This document shows positions 24,236-32,121 of a DNA stretch of 34,317 bases, piece by piece. The notes under the pieces are model-generated. The model did not search any database, was not told the DNA's origin, and was given only the letters and a program-made list of their open reading frames with translations. The DNA is from Alkalihalobacillus pseudalcaliphilus (GTDB lineage: Bacteria; Bacillota; Bacilli; Bacillales; Bacillaceae_D). Location: contig NZ_JAQQWS010000022.1 of assembly GCF_028610675.1 (NCBI RefSeq), positions 1 through 34,317 on the forward strand. The letters run 5' to 3'. Positions within the stretch are counted from its first letter, which is position 1; the number at the start of each line of letters is the position of its first letter. Position numbers and translations under genes: made by a program.

Positions 24236-24523
24236 ATGAAATCTACAGGTATCGTTCGTAAGGTTGATGAATTAGGACGTGTTGTAATTCCAATCGAACT
24301 TCGTCGCACACTTGATATCGCGGAGAAGGACGCTTTAGAAATTTATGTTGATAACGATCGTATTATCTTAAAGAAATATAAGCCTAATATGACTTGCCAA
24401 GTTACTGGTGAAGTATCTGATGATAACTTATCTATCGCTGGTGGCAAGATTATTCTTAGCCCAGAAGGTGCTAAAGAAGTACTTAAGAGTTTAGAAGACT
24501 ACGTAACAAAAACACAAGCATAA
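24236..24523 (+). CDS. abrB: Transition-state regulator AbrB
   Basis: AbrB is a small DNA-binding protein that represses stationary-phase and sporulation genes during growth. The 95-aa product has the N-terminal swapped-hairpin AbrB domain (TGIVRKVDELGRVVIPIELR, then EIYVDNDRIILKKY) and a C-terminal multimerisation domain starting at TCQVTGEVSDDNLSIAGGK; it is almost the same as B. subtilis AbrB. GAGGAG lies 9 nt upstream of the ATG. It is one of only two plus-strand genes in the window, divergent from nurA. A Spo0A box lies downstream of its promoter, so repression at sporulation onset is likely. A terminator follows. Confidence 0.98.
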   Translation: MKSTGIVRKVDELGRVVIPIELRRTLDIAEKDALEIYVDNDRIILKKYKPNMTCQVTGEVSDDNLSIAGGKIILSPEGAKEVLKSLEDYVTKTQA

Positions 24524-24543
24524 GCAACATGGACAAGATGTTG

Positions 24544-24576
24544 AAAGACTCTCGATTCAATCGGGAGTCTTTTTAT
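24544..24576 (+). terminator. Rho-independent terminator after abrB
   Basis: AAAGACTCTCGAT (24544-24556) and ATCGGGAGTCTTT (24560-24572) form a 13-bp stem with one wobble and a 3-nt loop, ending in a T-run. Confidence 0.9.
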
Positions 24577-24662
24577 ATAAAAGTTACCTAGGGATCGATT
24601 GGTTGTGCCTTGAGCACGTCATCCATCTGGTGATTATGACCTTAGCAGGACAGTGCTCCTTA
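24571..24662 (+). repeat. Dispersed intergenic repeat, copy 2
   Basis: This copy starts TTTTATATAAAAGTT right at the T-run of the abrB terminator. It continues with GGTTGTGCCTTGAGC, GTCATCCATCTGGTG and ATGACCTTAGCAG, aligning with the copy at 184-281. It fills the gap between the convergent 3' ends of abrB and rsmI. Confidence 0.65.
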
Positions 24663-24665
24663 CGT

Positions 24666-25541
24666 TTAATCTTGTTGGTGATAGATTTGGTAGACCTCTC
24701 TTTTTGGGACGCCTCGATCTTTTGCCGCTTGTTTGACTGCGTCTTTTTGATTAAGACCTAACTGAATATAATGTTCAACATGGGAAGGGATCGTGATTTC
24801 TTGCCACCACTGTTTCTCATCAGAGCATTCTTCGTCAGTAACTCCTTCGACAATTAAGCAGAACTCCCCCTTTACTGTACCGTGTTCCACCCAGTTAATG
24901 GCTTCGGCTAGAGTACCCCTTTGATATTCCTCAAATTTTTTCGTTAACTCGCGAGCAATCACAATTTTCCGATCACCTAACTGTAGGTTTAAAGCATGGA
25001 GCGTTTCCTTCAAACGGTGTGGAGCTTCATAAAATATGAGAGTTGCCCCTACACTTTTTACCTTTTTTAACGATTCCTCACGTTGTTTTTTCTGTCTCGG
25101 TAAAAATCCAACAAAATAAAATTGTTCGGTTGGTAACCCTGAAGCAATCAGACTCGTTAGAGCCGCATTCGCTCCTGGTAAGGCAACCACACTCATATTC
25201 TCTTCCTCTAATACAAGTCCAACCAAATCATACCCAGGATCTGAAATCGCTGGCATCCCAGCATCACTAACAATAGCTATATTTTGTCCTGCTCGCAATT
25301 TCTCAATGAGTTGCTGACCGGCTGACCGTTTATTGTGCTCATGATAACTAATTAATTTCGTTTCGATCTCAAAGTAATGACAAAGCTTCTTTGTTTGTCT
25401 CGTATCCTCACAAGCAATATAATCAACTTCCTTCAAAGTTCGAATCGCTCGATATGTCATATCCTCTAAATTACCAATTGGTGTTGGAACAAGATATAAA
25501 GTCCCTACTTCATTTTCTTTAAAGCTTTTTTGCTCTTTCAT
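24666..25541 (-). CDS. rsmI: 16S rRNA (C1402-2'-O)-methyltransferase RsmI
   Basis: RsmI (YabC) methylates the ribose of C1402 in the 16S decoding centre using SAM. The 291-aa product has the tetrapyrrole-methylase fold: LYLVPTPIGNLEDMTYRA, CEDTRQTKKLCHYF, IVSDAGMPAISDPGYDLV, VALPGANAALTSLIASGLP and FYEAPHRLKETL. Its ATG overlaps the yazA stop (ATGA). It ends the yabB-yazA-rsmI unit, and copy 2 of the dispersed repeat begins right after its stop. Confidence 0.96.
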   Translation of the reverse strand: MKEQKSFKENEVGTLYLVPTPIGNLEDMTYRAIRTLKEVDYIACEDTRQTKKLCHYFEIETKLISYHEHNKRSAGQQLIEKLRAGQNIAIVSDAGMPAISDPGYDLVGLVLEEENMSVVALPGANAALTSLIASGLPTEQFYFVGFLPRQKKQREESLKKVKSVGATLIFYEAPHRLKETLHALNLQLGDRKIVIARELTKKFEEYQRGTLAEAINWVEHGTVKGEFCLIVEGVTDEECSDEKQWWQEITIPSHVEHYIQLGLNQKDAVKQAAKDRGVPKREVYQIYHQQD

Positions 25542-25798
25542 GTAGCCTCACCTTTCTCTTTTGCCACCACTTTTTCTTTCTGTTTTCTAGAAAGTTTTTT
25601 AAAGGCGTACTCTGCTTTTAATGCCTCTGATCTTGTCTCATATTCAAACATATGCACAAGCTCAAATGGTCCACGACCTCTTGTATATTTTGCCCCTTTT
25701 CCTGCCTGATGTAACCTTAGTCTCTTATTAAAATCATTCGTGTATCCCGTATACCAGGTCCCGTCGTTACAGGCTAGCACATAGACAATATGCTTCAA
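25538..25798 (-). CDS. yazA: GIY-YIG domain protein YazA
   Basis: This is a small UPF0213-type protein consisting almost only of a GIY-YIG nuclease-like domain. The 86-aa product has VYVLACNDGTWYTGYTNDF, in which the GIY-YIG motif is present as VYV/YTG, and LRLHQAGKGAKYTRGRGP with the conserved Arg. The biological substrate is unknown. The start is TTG; TTGA is shared with the yabB stop, and its own stop overlaps the rsmI start. So yabB, yazA and rsmI are translationally chained. Confidence 0.92.
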   Translation of the reverse strand: MKHIVYVLACNDGTWYTGYTNDFNKRLRLHQAGKGAKYTRGRGPFELVHMFEYETRSEALKAEYAFKKLSRKQKEKVVAKEKGEAT

Positions 25799-26532
25799 CC
25801 GATATACACCTCTTTGAATTCATCTGTATAATTACCTACCTCATCTAAAATCACCAATGGAGGAATGACTTCAAGTGCTGGTTGCCCACCTTTAACCGCT
25901 TCGATTAATACCATATTCGCCGCTTTATCTTTTTTAGGATGAATAAGTTGCATCCGCTTTGGCTCGAGCTGGTATTTCCTCATCTCAGTAAAAATATCCG
26001 CCATCCGCTCCGGACGATGAACAATCGCAACCTTCCCTTTATACTTAACTTGTCCACTACACACACGTATTACGTCCTCTAATGTGCAAGTTATCTCATG
26101 TCGTGCTAACGCTAAGTGCTTGTTCAAATTTTTTTCTGCTGCTTGGTTTGCTTCAAAATAAGGAGGATTGCAGACAACAACATCATACTTCCTATTCTTA
26201 ATTGATAGTGGTAATTCATTCAAATCACTTTCAATAAAAGTCACTTGATTCTCTCTTCCATTTAAGTCTCGGTTTCTATTTGCAAATTCAATAAGCTCTT
26301 TTTGAATATCCACACCCGTAATAAGCGCTTTTGTTCTCGTACTTAAAAAAAGAGGGATAACACCATTACCGGTACACAAATCTAAGATATGTCCCTTTTG
26401 AATGGGCACCCTCACAAACTGTCCTAATAAAATCGCATCGATAGAAAAAGCAAACACAGACGGACTCTGAATCATCTTTAAGTCTGTTCCACTTATAAAA
26501 TCAATACGTTCATCCTTAAACTGCTTCACCAT
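25795..26532 (-). CDS. yabB: TrmN6-like tRNA1(Val) (A37-N6)-methyltransferase YabB
   Basis: This is a class I SAM methyltransferase predicted to methylate adenine in tRNA. Visible are the SAM loop ILDLCTGNGVIPLFL, GVDIQKELIEFA and the catalytic VVCNPPYF typical of N6-adenine enzymes. The start is uncertain: an in-frame GTG at 26544, ATG at 26532 and GTG at 26529 are possible. AGGAG lies 2 nt before the ATG and 5 nt before the second GTG, so I take the ATG (245 aa) as representative. A terminator separates it from yabA, so it should have its own promoter, which I could not identify. Confidence 0.92.
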   Translation of the reverse strand: MVKQFKDERIDFISGTDLKMIQSPSVFAFSIDAILLGQFVRVPIQKGHILDLCTGNGVIPLFLSTRTKALITGVDIQKELIEFANRNRDLNGRENQVTFIESDLNELPLSIKNRKYDVVVCNPPYFEANQAAEKNLNKHLALARHEITCTLEDVIRVCSGQVKYKGKVAIVHRPERMADIFTEMRKYQLEPKRMQLIHPKKDKAANMVLIEAVKGGQPALEVIPPLVILDEVGNYTDEFKEVYIG

Positions 26533-26664
26533 GTCTCCTGCCACTCCTACACATCTATCTCGTTCGTTTCTTTAAGTGTACCATAGAAAAAACACAAATC
26601 CCTAAAATAGAAAGGCGAGAAAAGCGTCTTACGAATCAACGCTCTGACCAAGAGACCATTCTAT

Positions 26665-26692
26665 ACAAAAAACCCTCCGTATAACGGAGGGG
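26665..26692 (-). terminator. Rho-independent terminator after yabA
   Basis: CCCTCCGT (26673-26680) and ACGGAGGG (26684-26691) form an 8-bp GC-rich perfect stem with a 3-nt loop, followed on minus by TTTTTTG. It ends the yaaO-to-yabA operon. Confidence 0.92.
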
Positions 26693-26707
26693 ATCAAAAG
26701 GTTGGCC

Positions 26708-27055
26708 TTACTTTTGGTGTAAAAAAGAAAGACAAAATAAGCAATCATCGCCAGCTTGGCGAATACTTCCATAATGCGTATTACAAATATGGAAGCCTTC
26801 TTGGTAAAGTCTAGCTAAATTATCATAGCCTTCACCTACACGAGCTTTCTTCTTTTCTTCTTTCTTTTCTTCCTTATTATCTATTTCCGATGGAGTTTCA
26901 AGCCTTTCACGCAACTTCTCATTCTCCATCTTTAAGCCCTGATTCTCTTCCAATAGCTGAGCGAGCTGCTCTTTTAAACTACGCATCTCATGATGAAGAT
27001 CACCAATGCGCTCCTCTATTTCGCTCACTTGATTAAAAATTGCTTTTTTGTCCAC
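26708..27055 (-). CDS. yabA: Replication initiation control protein YabA
   Basis: YabA binds DnaA and the sliding clamp DnaN and limits re-initiation at oriC. The 115-aa product has an N-terminal leucine-zipper coiled coil (about 5-55, IFNQVSEIEERIGDLHHEMR and onward), a charged Lys/Glu linker, and a C-terminal zinc domain with HICNTHYGS and CLFCLSF (His-x-Cys and Cys-x-x-Cys). The start is GTG at 27055. It lies 15 nt after ricT, in the cluster that also encodes the clamp-loader subunit HolB, and a terminator follows. Confidence 0.96.
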   Translation of the reverse strand: MDKKAIFNQVSEIEERIGDLHHEMRSLKEQLAQLLEENQGLKMENEKLRERLETPSEIDNKEEKKEEKKKARVGEGYDNLARLYQEGFHICNTHYGSIRQAGDDCLFCLSFLHQK

Positions 27056-27070
27056 TTCTCTTCCACCTCA

Positions 27071-27895
27071 TTATTCTGTGGCTTCTTGGGCGGCCTTTTG
27101 ATTCATTAATTCATCCAAAGTAAATTCTACAGTCCTCTCACCTTCAAATAACTCCACTTGCACAAGTTTTTCAAGGATATTCAGACCTAACACTTTTCCA
27201 TCACCTTCAGGCGTCTTAATCTTTTTGCCTATATCGGGTAACTCCTTTTTCGCCTCTTCATAGTGATCATTCTCATATTTCAGGCAACACATAAGCCTTC
27301 CACATAAACCAGAGATTTTGGCTGGATTTAATGATAAGTTTTGATCCTTGGCCATTTTAATAGACACTGGTTCAAAATCCCCTAAGAAAGACGAACAGCA
27401 GAGTACTCGACCACAGGGTCCAATGCCACCTAGCATTTTTGCTTCATCACGAACGCCAATTTGTCTTAGCTCAATCCTCGTACGGAAAATAGCTGCTAAA
27501 TCTTTAACTAGCTCACGAAAGTCTATTCTTCCTTCCGCCGTGAAATAAAATAACACCTTATTCCGATCGAACGTATACTCTACATCAACAAGCTTCATAT
27601 CTAAATTGTGCTCTTGTATCTTTTCGGTACAAACGCCTAAAGCATTTCGAGCCGCTTCACGATTCTCTTGTACAATTAATTTATCTCTGACTGTCGCAAC
27701 TCGAATGACTTGCTTCAGCGGTAAAACAACATCTTCCTCGCCAACGGTTTTCATACCGATGACAATCCGCCCATATTCAATCCCACGAGCGGTCTCGACT
27801 ATAACTGCCTCCCCTTTTTCAAGCTCCAATTCCCCTGGGGAGAAATAATAGATTTTGCCAGCCTTTTTAAAGCGGACACCGACAACCTGATGCAA
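27071..27895 (-). CDS. ricT: Y-complex subunit RicT (YaaT), PSP1 domain
   Basis: RicT forms the RicA-RicF-RicT complex, which carries iron-sulfur clusters and supports RNase Y-dependent mRNA processing, competence, biofilm and Spo0A phosphorylation. The 274-aa product has the PSP1 domain with Cys161, Cys166 and Cys167 in GPCGRVLCCSSF and Cys198, Cys203 and Cys204 in GLCGRLMCCLKYE. The start is TTG at 27895, 8 nt after GGAGGG, which lies at the holB stop. It sits 4 nt after holB and 15 nt before yabA, the conserved order. Confidence 0.96.
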   Translation of the reverse strand: MHQVVGVRFKKAGKIYYFSPGELELEKGEAVIVETARGIEYGRIVIGMKTVGEEDVVLPLKQVIRVATVRDKLIVQENREAARNALGVCTEKIQEHNLDMKLVDVEYTFDRNKVLFYFTAEGRIDFRELVKDLAAIFRTRIELRQIGVRDEAKMLGGIGPCGRVLCCSSFLGDFEPVSIKMAKDQNLSLNPAKISGLCGRLMCCLKYENDHYEEAKKELPDIGKKIKTPEGDGKVLGLNILEKLVQVELFEGERTVEFTLDELMNQKAAQEATE

Positions 27896-27899
27896 ACCG

Positions 27900-28895
27900 T
27901 TATCCCTCCTGTATGTCTAGCAAAAGCTTCTCCATTAGAAGCTGGTGCGCAACATGTGCATGTAAGTACTGCTTGGCTTTCACAACAGCCCCCATGCTTT
28001 TATTTATTTTCTCTTGCGAACTAGAGAGTGCCTGTTGCTGTAATACGTTGGTTTGGTCAACAAATGTTTCTACGTCCTTACCAACTTGTGTATAAAAAAG
28101 GTCTCTTAACCATAAAAGGATCATTTCTAGACCTAGCTCCTGCTCATGTTTCTCTTTAAAGAGCGGGACCCACTTTTCCTGAACGGTGAAAAATGATTGC
28201 TCAGGTCTTTCATATAACTCACTCATTAATTGTATCACTACGGTCCGTGCTTGTGCAATCCAATCTCCCTCAGATAATACGATTGCTTCTTCAAAACTTG
28301 TTGTGAGACTTGCTAATAAATGTGCTGTTACATTCGGGATCTCTTTTTCTCTTAAACTTTGTAAAAAACCTTCTCTAGGTAGTGGTTGAAAACTTAATGG
28401 CTGACTTCTCGATTGAATAGTCGGTAAGATGGCATTTGCTCTTTCTGTTAATAACAAAGCTAATGTAGGGGCTTCTGGTTCTTCTAAAAATTTCAATAGA
28501 CTATTGGCAGCACTTGCCGTCATCTTATCAGCATGATGAACGATATATACTTTTTGCTTTGATTCCATCCCTCTATACGTAAATTCTTTCTGTAGATGCT
28601 CAACTTGCTGCTTTTTAATCGACAATCCATCAGGTTCAATCATATGTAAATCAGGATGATTACCATTGTCTATTCTTTTACAGTCCATACAAATTAAACA
28701 GGGTTCAGCCCGACCGTCATCGCGATTCTGACAAAAGTAGCTCTTCGCTAGCAGAAGAGCTACTTTTGTTTTTCCCGTTCCTTTACTTCCTTCAAGTAAA
28801 TAAGCGTGGGCGAGCCGATTCTTTTCTATGCTTCGAATTAACATTTTTGCAACTCTAGGTTGTAAGGTTTCTATATTTGCCCATGTGTGGTTCAT
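27900..28895 (-). CDS. holB: DNA polymerase III delta' subunit
   Basis: HolB is the delta' subunit of the clamp loader. The 331-aa product has the AAA+ P-loop GSKGTGKTK at 36-44 and a zinc module with Cys55, Cys66, Cys69 and Cys72. It also has KVYIVHHADKMTASAANSLL and LKFLEEPEAPTLALLLT (delta' type). The usual sensor-1 Ser-Arg-Cys appears as QSRSQ, with Ser for Cys. AGGTGATGAC precedes the ATG. In B. subtilis yaaR lies between yaaQ and holB; here only 11 nt separate them, so yaaR is missing from this place. Confidence 0.95.
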   Translation of the reverse strand: MNHTWANIETLQPRVAKMLIRSIEKNRLAHAYLLEGSKGTGKTKVALLLAKSYFCQNRDDGRAEPCLICMDCKRIDNGNHPDLHMIEPDGLSIKKQQVEHLQKEFTYRGMESKQKVYIVHHADKMTASAANSLLKFLEEPEAPTLALLLTERANAILPTIQSRSQPLSFQPLPREGFLQSLREKEIPNVTAHLLASLTTSFEEAIVLSEGDWIAQARTVVIQLMSELYERPEQSFFTVQEKWVPLFKEKHEQELGLEMILLWLRDLFYTQVGKDVETFVDQTNVLQQQALSSSQEKINKSMGAVVKAKQYLHAHVAHQLLMEKLLLDIQEG

Positions 28896-28906
28896 GTCAT
28901 CACCTA

Positions 28907-29236
28907 TTAAAACTGTTCAAACTGCTCAACCGGAAGAACAAAAACAGTGGCTCCTCCAACTTGAACCTCGACAGGATAAGGAACATACGAATCAGCATTA
29001 CCACCCATCGGTGATATTGGAGCTACTAACTGTTCACGGCTTTTACAATTCTCTTTAATGATTTCCATCAATGTCTCTATCTTTTCATCCTCTGTTCCAA
29101 TCAAAAAAGTTGTATTCCCTGCTTTTAAGAATCCACCGGTACTTGCTAATTTCGTCGCTCGGAAATCGGCATCAATTAAAGCATCTGATAAACGATTGCT
29201 ATCTTTATCCTGGACAACAGCCATCACTAATTTCAT
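28907..29236 (-). CDS. darA: Cyclic di-AMP receptor DarA (YaaQ, PII-like)
   Basis: DarA is a trimeric PII-like protein that binds cyclic di-AMP; its downstream target is not well known. The 109-aa product has the family length and shows KLVMAVVQDKDSNRLSDALI, FRATKLASTGGFLKAGNTTF, a long B-loop region with ISPMGGNADSYVPYPVEVQ, and GGATVFVLPVEQFEQF. Its ATG overlaps the tmk stop by 4 nt. Confidence 0.95.
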   Translation of the reverse strand: MKLVMAVVQDKDSNRLSDALIDADFRATKLASTGGFLKAGNTTFLIGTEDEKIETLMEIIKENCKSREQLVAPISPMGGNADSYVPYPVEVQVGGATVFVLPVEQFEQF

Positions 29237-29892
29237 TGTTCGTTCATCTCCTTTAATCTCTTATATTGATCATGCATCGTAATAGCATGCATAACTTGTT
29301 GAAAAACATCTTCAATTGAATGATTCGCATTAATCACTTGTATCCGCTCAGGATACATATGGTTTACTTTATCATATCCATCTTTTACTTTTTCGTGAAA
29401 GTCAAGCTTCTCCTTGTCTAAACGATTCACTTCTCTCTCACTATCACTTGATATTCGAGCCAAACCAACTTTAGGGTCGACATCAAAGTATAATGTTAAT
29501 CCGGGATAGCACCCTTCGATCGCAAATTCATTAATCGCTAGTACTTCCTCCAACCCTATTCCTCTTGCAATACCTTGATACGCTAAACTACTGTCTATAA
29601 AACGATCACATATAACAATCTTACCCTCTTTTAACGCTGGTAACACCTTTTCAATAAGGTGTTGCCTTCTAGCGGCTGCGTATAGAAGTGCTTCCGTCCG
29701 TTCATCCATCTCTGTATGTGTCACATCTAAAATGACTTCTCTTATTTTCTCAGCGATCTTAATACCGCCTGGTTCTCTCGTTCTCATTACATCGAATCCA
29801 TGATCTTTGAAAAAGTGCTCAACCTTATCAACAATCGTTGTTTTACCGGCACCTTCTCCTCCTTCGACTGTAATAAACCAGCCATTTAACAT
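29233..29892 (-). CDS. tmk: Thymidylate kinase
   Basis: Tmk phosphorylates dTMP to dTDP for DNA synthesis. The 219-aa product has the P-loop VEGGEGAGKTT (9-19), the TREPGG loop, CDRFIDSSLAYQG with the DRF/Y signature, and an Arg-containing LID region. GGAGG lies 7 nt before the ATG, which falls inside the last codons of the yaaO gene. It overlaps yaaO by 7 nt and yaaQ by 4 nt. Confidence 0.97.
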   Translation of the reverse strand: MLNGWFITVEGGEGAGKTTIVDKVEHFFKDHGFDVMRTREPGGIKIAEKIREVILDVTHTEMDERTEALLYAAARRQHLIEKVLPALKEGKIVICDRFIDSSLAYQGIARGIGLEEVLAINEFAIEGCYPGLTLYFDVDPKVGLARISSDSEREVNRLDKEKLDFHEKVKDGYDKVNHMYPERIQVINANHSIEDVFQQVMHAITMHDQYKRLKEMNEQ

Positions 29893-31322
29893 TGATCTTC
29901 CTCCACATCTATCGTCAAAATCTTACCCTTCTTAGCTTGATAACCTTGAAACCTCGCTCCAGCTTGACTCAATCGCTCAATTTGATTGATCACTTCTGCA
30001 CGAATCCTTTCACCTGGATATACCAAAGGTACACCTGGTGGATAAGGGATCACAGCCTCTGCCGCTATTTCCCCTACTGCCTCTGCTCTCGATCTTTCAA
30101 TCTGAGTAAACCTCGATACTTGATGAATAGTTAAAACAGATATATTTTCTTGCTGTTTATTTACACGTGGTACGACTCGTTCTTGAATGGTATAAGTATG
30201 TAAATAATCACGTATTAACTGAAGCTGCCGACTTACCTTTTCTGGCATTTGAACAAACCCACATACAAATAGTACATGAAACTCATCGGCAAGCTCTGTT
30301 TCTAAATCAAACTTTGAAAAGATACGTTGTAACTCATATCCAGATAAAGCTGTCCTTGTCTTTATTGTAACCTTTAAAGGGTCAATTTGTAACAGTGTAT
30401 CATCATATTCAACCACTTCAATTTGAGGAATTAATTGTAACTCAAGCTTAAATTGCTCAACCGAATGTACAATACTTTGGAGAACTTCCTCATTTATATT
30501 CTCCATAAAGTCCCTCGCTCCTTCTAAAGACGCCAGTAATAAATATGAAGGACTACTAGACTGTAACATAGCAAGAGCTTGCTCCAGAACTTCTACCTCA
30601 TCATCATTTATGGATTCAGAAATATGTAAGTAAGCCGACATTGTTAGCGCTGGCAACATCTTATGAGCAGATTGAACAACGATATCAGCCCCTAAACTCA
30701 AAGCGGGTGGTGGGAATGGTTCACCCACTTGAAAATGAACCCCATGTGCCTCATCAACCAACACCTTAAGATTGCACCTCTTTGCTTCGGCAATAACTTC
30801 TTTTACCGGTAAACTAACCCCATAATAATTAGGATACGTAATTAAAATCCCTTTAGCATGTGGATATTTTTGATAAGCTTCTTTCACAATATTTGGCTCA
30901 AGACCAATCGCTTGTCCTGTTTGTTCATCATAACATGGCTCTAAAAAAACAGGGATTGCCTCCCTAAGCGATAAACCATTTAGAACCGATTTATGACAAT
31001 TACGTTGAACGAAAACATAATCCCCCTTCTGAAAGGAAGCATATATCATTGCCAGATTTCCAACAGTAGAGCCATTTACAAGATAATATGACTTCTTAGC
31101 CTTGTAATAATCCGCCAATAATTGCTGGCTCTCTAAAATAATTCCTGTTGGATCATGCAAATCATCTAAACCATCTAACTCTGTTACATCGAAGCTGAGC
31201 ACAGACTTAAATTCGATTAACCCCTCCGGATAACAAGCCCCATTCTTATGGCCTGGCACATGAAACGAAACAGGTTTTCTATAATGAAATCTCTTCAAAT
31301 AATCAATAATTGGTGTACTCAT
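29886..31322 (-). CDS. yaaO: Orn/Lys/Arg decarboxylase family protein (YaaO-like)
   Basis: This is a PLP-dependent, fold-type I basic amino-acid decarboxylase of the SpeA/YaaO family; the actual substrate cannot be told from sequence. The 478-aa product shows FHVPGHKNG at the N-terminus, DVTELDGLDDLHDPTG, STVGNLAMIYA, the VDEAHGVHF segment, the PLP-binding SAHKMLPALTMSA near residue 222, and a C-terminal domain with YPPGVPLVYPGERI. I chose the ATG at 31322 with AAGAGG 9 nt upstream; a 22-codon upstream extension lacks family support. A TATAAT about 25 nt further upstream has only a weak -35. It leads the yaaO-tmk-yaaQ-holB-ricT-yabA operon. Confidence 0.92.
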   Translation of the reverse strand: MSTPIIDYLKRFHYRKPVSFHVPGHKNGACYPEGLIEFKSVLSFDVTELDGLDDLHDPTGIILESQQLLADYYKAKKSYYLVNGSTVGNLAMIYASFQKGDYVFVQRNCHKSVLNGLSLREAIPVFLEPCYDEQTGQAIGLEPNIVKEAYQKYPHAKGILITYPNYYGVSLPVKEVIAEAKRCNLKVLVDEAHGVHFQVGEPFPPPALSLGADIVVQSAHKMLPALTMSAYLHISESINDDEVEVLEQALAMLQSSSPSYLLLASLEGARDFMENINEEVLQSIVHSVEQFKLELQLIPQIEVVEYDDTLLQIDPLKVTIKTRTALSGYELQRIFSKFDLETELADEFHVLFVCGFVQMPEKVSRQLQLIRDYLHTYTIQERVVPRVNKQQENISVLTIHQVSRFTQIERSRAEAVGEIAAEAVIPYPPGVPLVYPGERIRAEVINQIERLSQAGARFQGYQAKKGKILTIDVEEDQC

Positions 31323-31423
31323 ATATACCGACCTCTTCACCTTATTCCCTACCATTATATATGAAATTAAACAAACAATCATGGTCAAGGAAAAGGAAAA
31401 TCTTTCTTTTATATTTACTTGGG

Positions 31424-31511
31424 TTTTATATGAAAGTTACTTATTGGCGATAGTTTGTGCCGTGAAATTAGCTCGTCATCCATCTCGCGATAAAACCGCT
31501 AATTCTCAAGT
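31424..31511 (+). repeat. Dispersed intergenic repeat, copy 3
   Basis: This copy starts TTTTATATGAAAGTTACTTA and continues TTGGCGATAGTTTGTGCCGT, then AGCTCGTCATCCATCTCGCG, in register with copies at 184-281 and 24571-24662. Its far end diverges earlier than in the other two. Confidence 0.7.
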
Positions 31512-31809
31512 TCAAATAACCATCCATAAAAAAATAACAACAAAAACAAAGTTGTTCATTATCAATTTTTGAGGATTCTCACATTTTGCCGTAACCCCGC
31601 CGCTTTTTGGAGTTAGCTCGAAGAGTGCGCCCAAAAAGATTCAGCGCACCGCACAACCAGCCACCAATAAAAAAAGAAAGAGTAGTAACCCAGCAAGATT
31701 AACATCTAAAATCCAAGTGTTATTGACCGTAAAAACGGACCAAAAACAAAGGCCAGAAGGTCAAATTATCCTGAGAAATGAGCATCACCCATTGAACTTT
31801 CATACAAAA
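31424..31809. other. Gene-free segment flanked by inverted TTTTRTATGAAAGT
   Basis: The segment is bounded by TTTTATATGAAAGT on plus (31424-31437) and TTTTGTATGAAAGT on minus (31796-31809). It holds dispersed repeat copy 3 and no convincing gene. The interior includes a GC-richer stretch at about 31594-31655 with GCGCC and GCGCACC words. It occupies the place of xpaC-yaaN in B. subtilis. It could be a miniature inverted-repeat element or a meeting of two repeat copies. Its right motif touches the T-run of the csfB terminator. Confidence 0.4.
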
Positions 31810-31851
31810 AACCTACAGCATACCTCCTTCTTCCGAAAGTCTACTGTAGGT
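31806..31851 (-). terminator. Rho-independent terminator after csfB
   Basis: On minus ACCTACAG and CTGTAGGT (31844-31851/31811-31818) form an 8-bp outer stem around a 25-nt interior that can pair partly, followed by TTTTTTG. Confidence 0.75.
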
Positions 31852-31865
31852 CGAATTAATCCATC

Positions 31866-32072
31866 TTACTTCATACCACTATGTGATTGAATTTTTCTTA
31901 GTTGCTTCAAGTAATAAACATAATTACTATCATCTGTATCTGACTCAATAATTTTACGCTCACAGCTCTCACATAAAAATGCATCAATCACATGCATACC
32001 TTTTAACTGTCTTTCCTCACACACCATACATTTTTCAGCTAGCCGCAATTGAATGATTCCGGTTTTTTTCAT
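31866..32072 (-). CDS. csfB: Anti-sigma factor CsfB (Gin)
   Basis: CsfB is a forespore zinc protein that inhibits sigma-G (and sigma-E) to prevent premature late gene expression. The 68-aa product has Cys15/Cys18 (CMVC) and Cys34/Cys37 (CESC), then a helix with YYLKQLRK. The ATG at 32072 follows GGGGGTG by 7 nt. A good sigma-F promoter candidate lies directly upstream. In B. subtilis it lies just downstream of rrnA and upstream of xpaC-yaaN-yaaO; here yaaO follows after a gene-free segment. With fin at the other end, the window carries two sporulation anti-sigma factors. Confidence 0.93.
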   Translation of the reverse strand: MKKTGIIQLRLAEKCMVCEERQLKGMHVIDAFLCESCERKIIESDTDDSNYVYYLKQLRKIQSHSGMK

Positions 32073-32091
32073 GATAAAGCACCCCCAGCCT

Positions 32092-32121
32092 CATTGTCGG
32101 CAAATTTCATAAATTTCATAC
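32092..32121 (-). promoter_or_regulatory. Candidate sigma-F promoter of csfB
   Basis: On minus GTATG (32117-32121), a 15-nt spacer and GCCGACAATG (32092-32101) fit the sigma-F pattern GYWTA-N15-GGNRANAHTR with one mismatch in each element. The leader would be very short. Confidence 0.5.
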
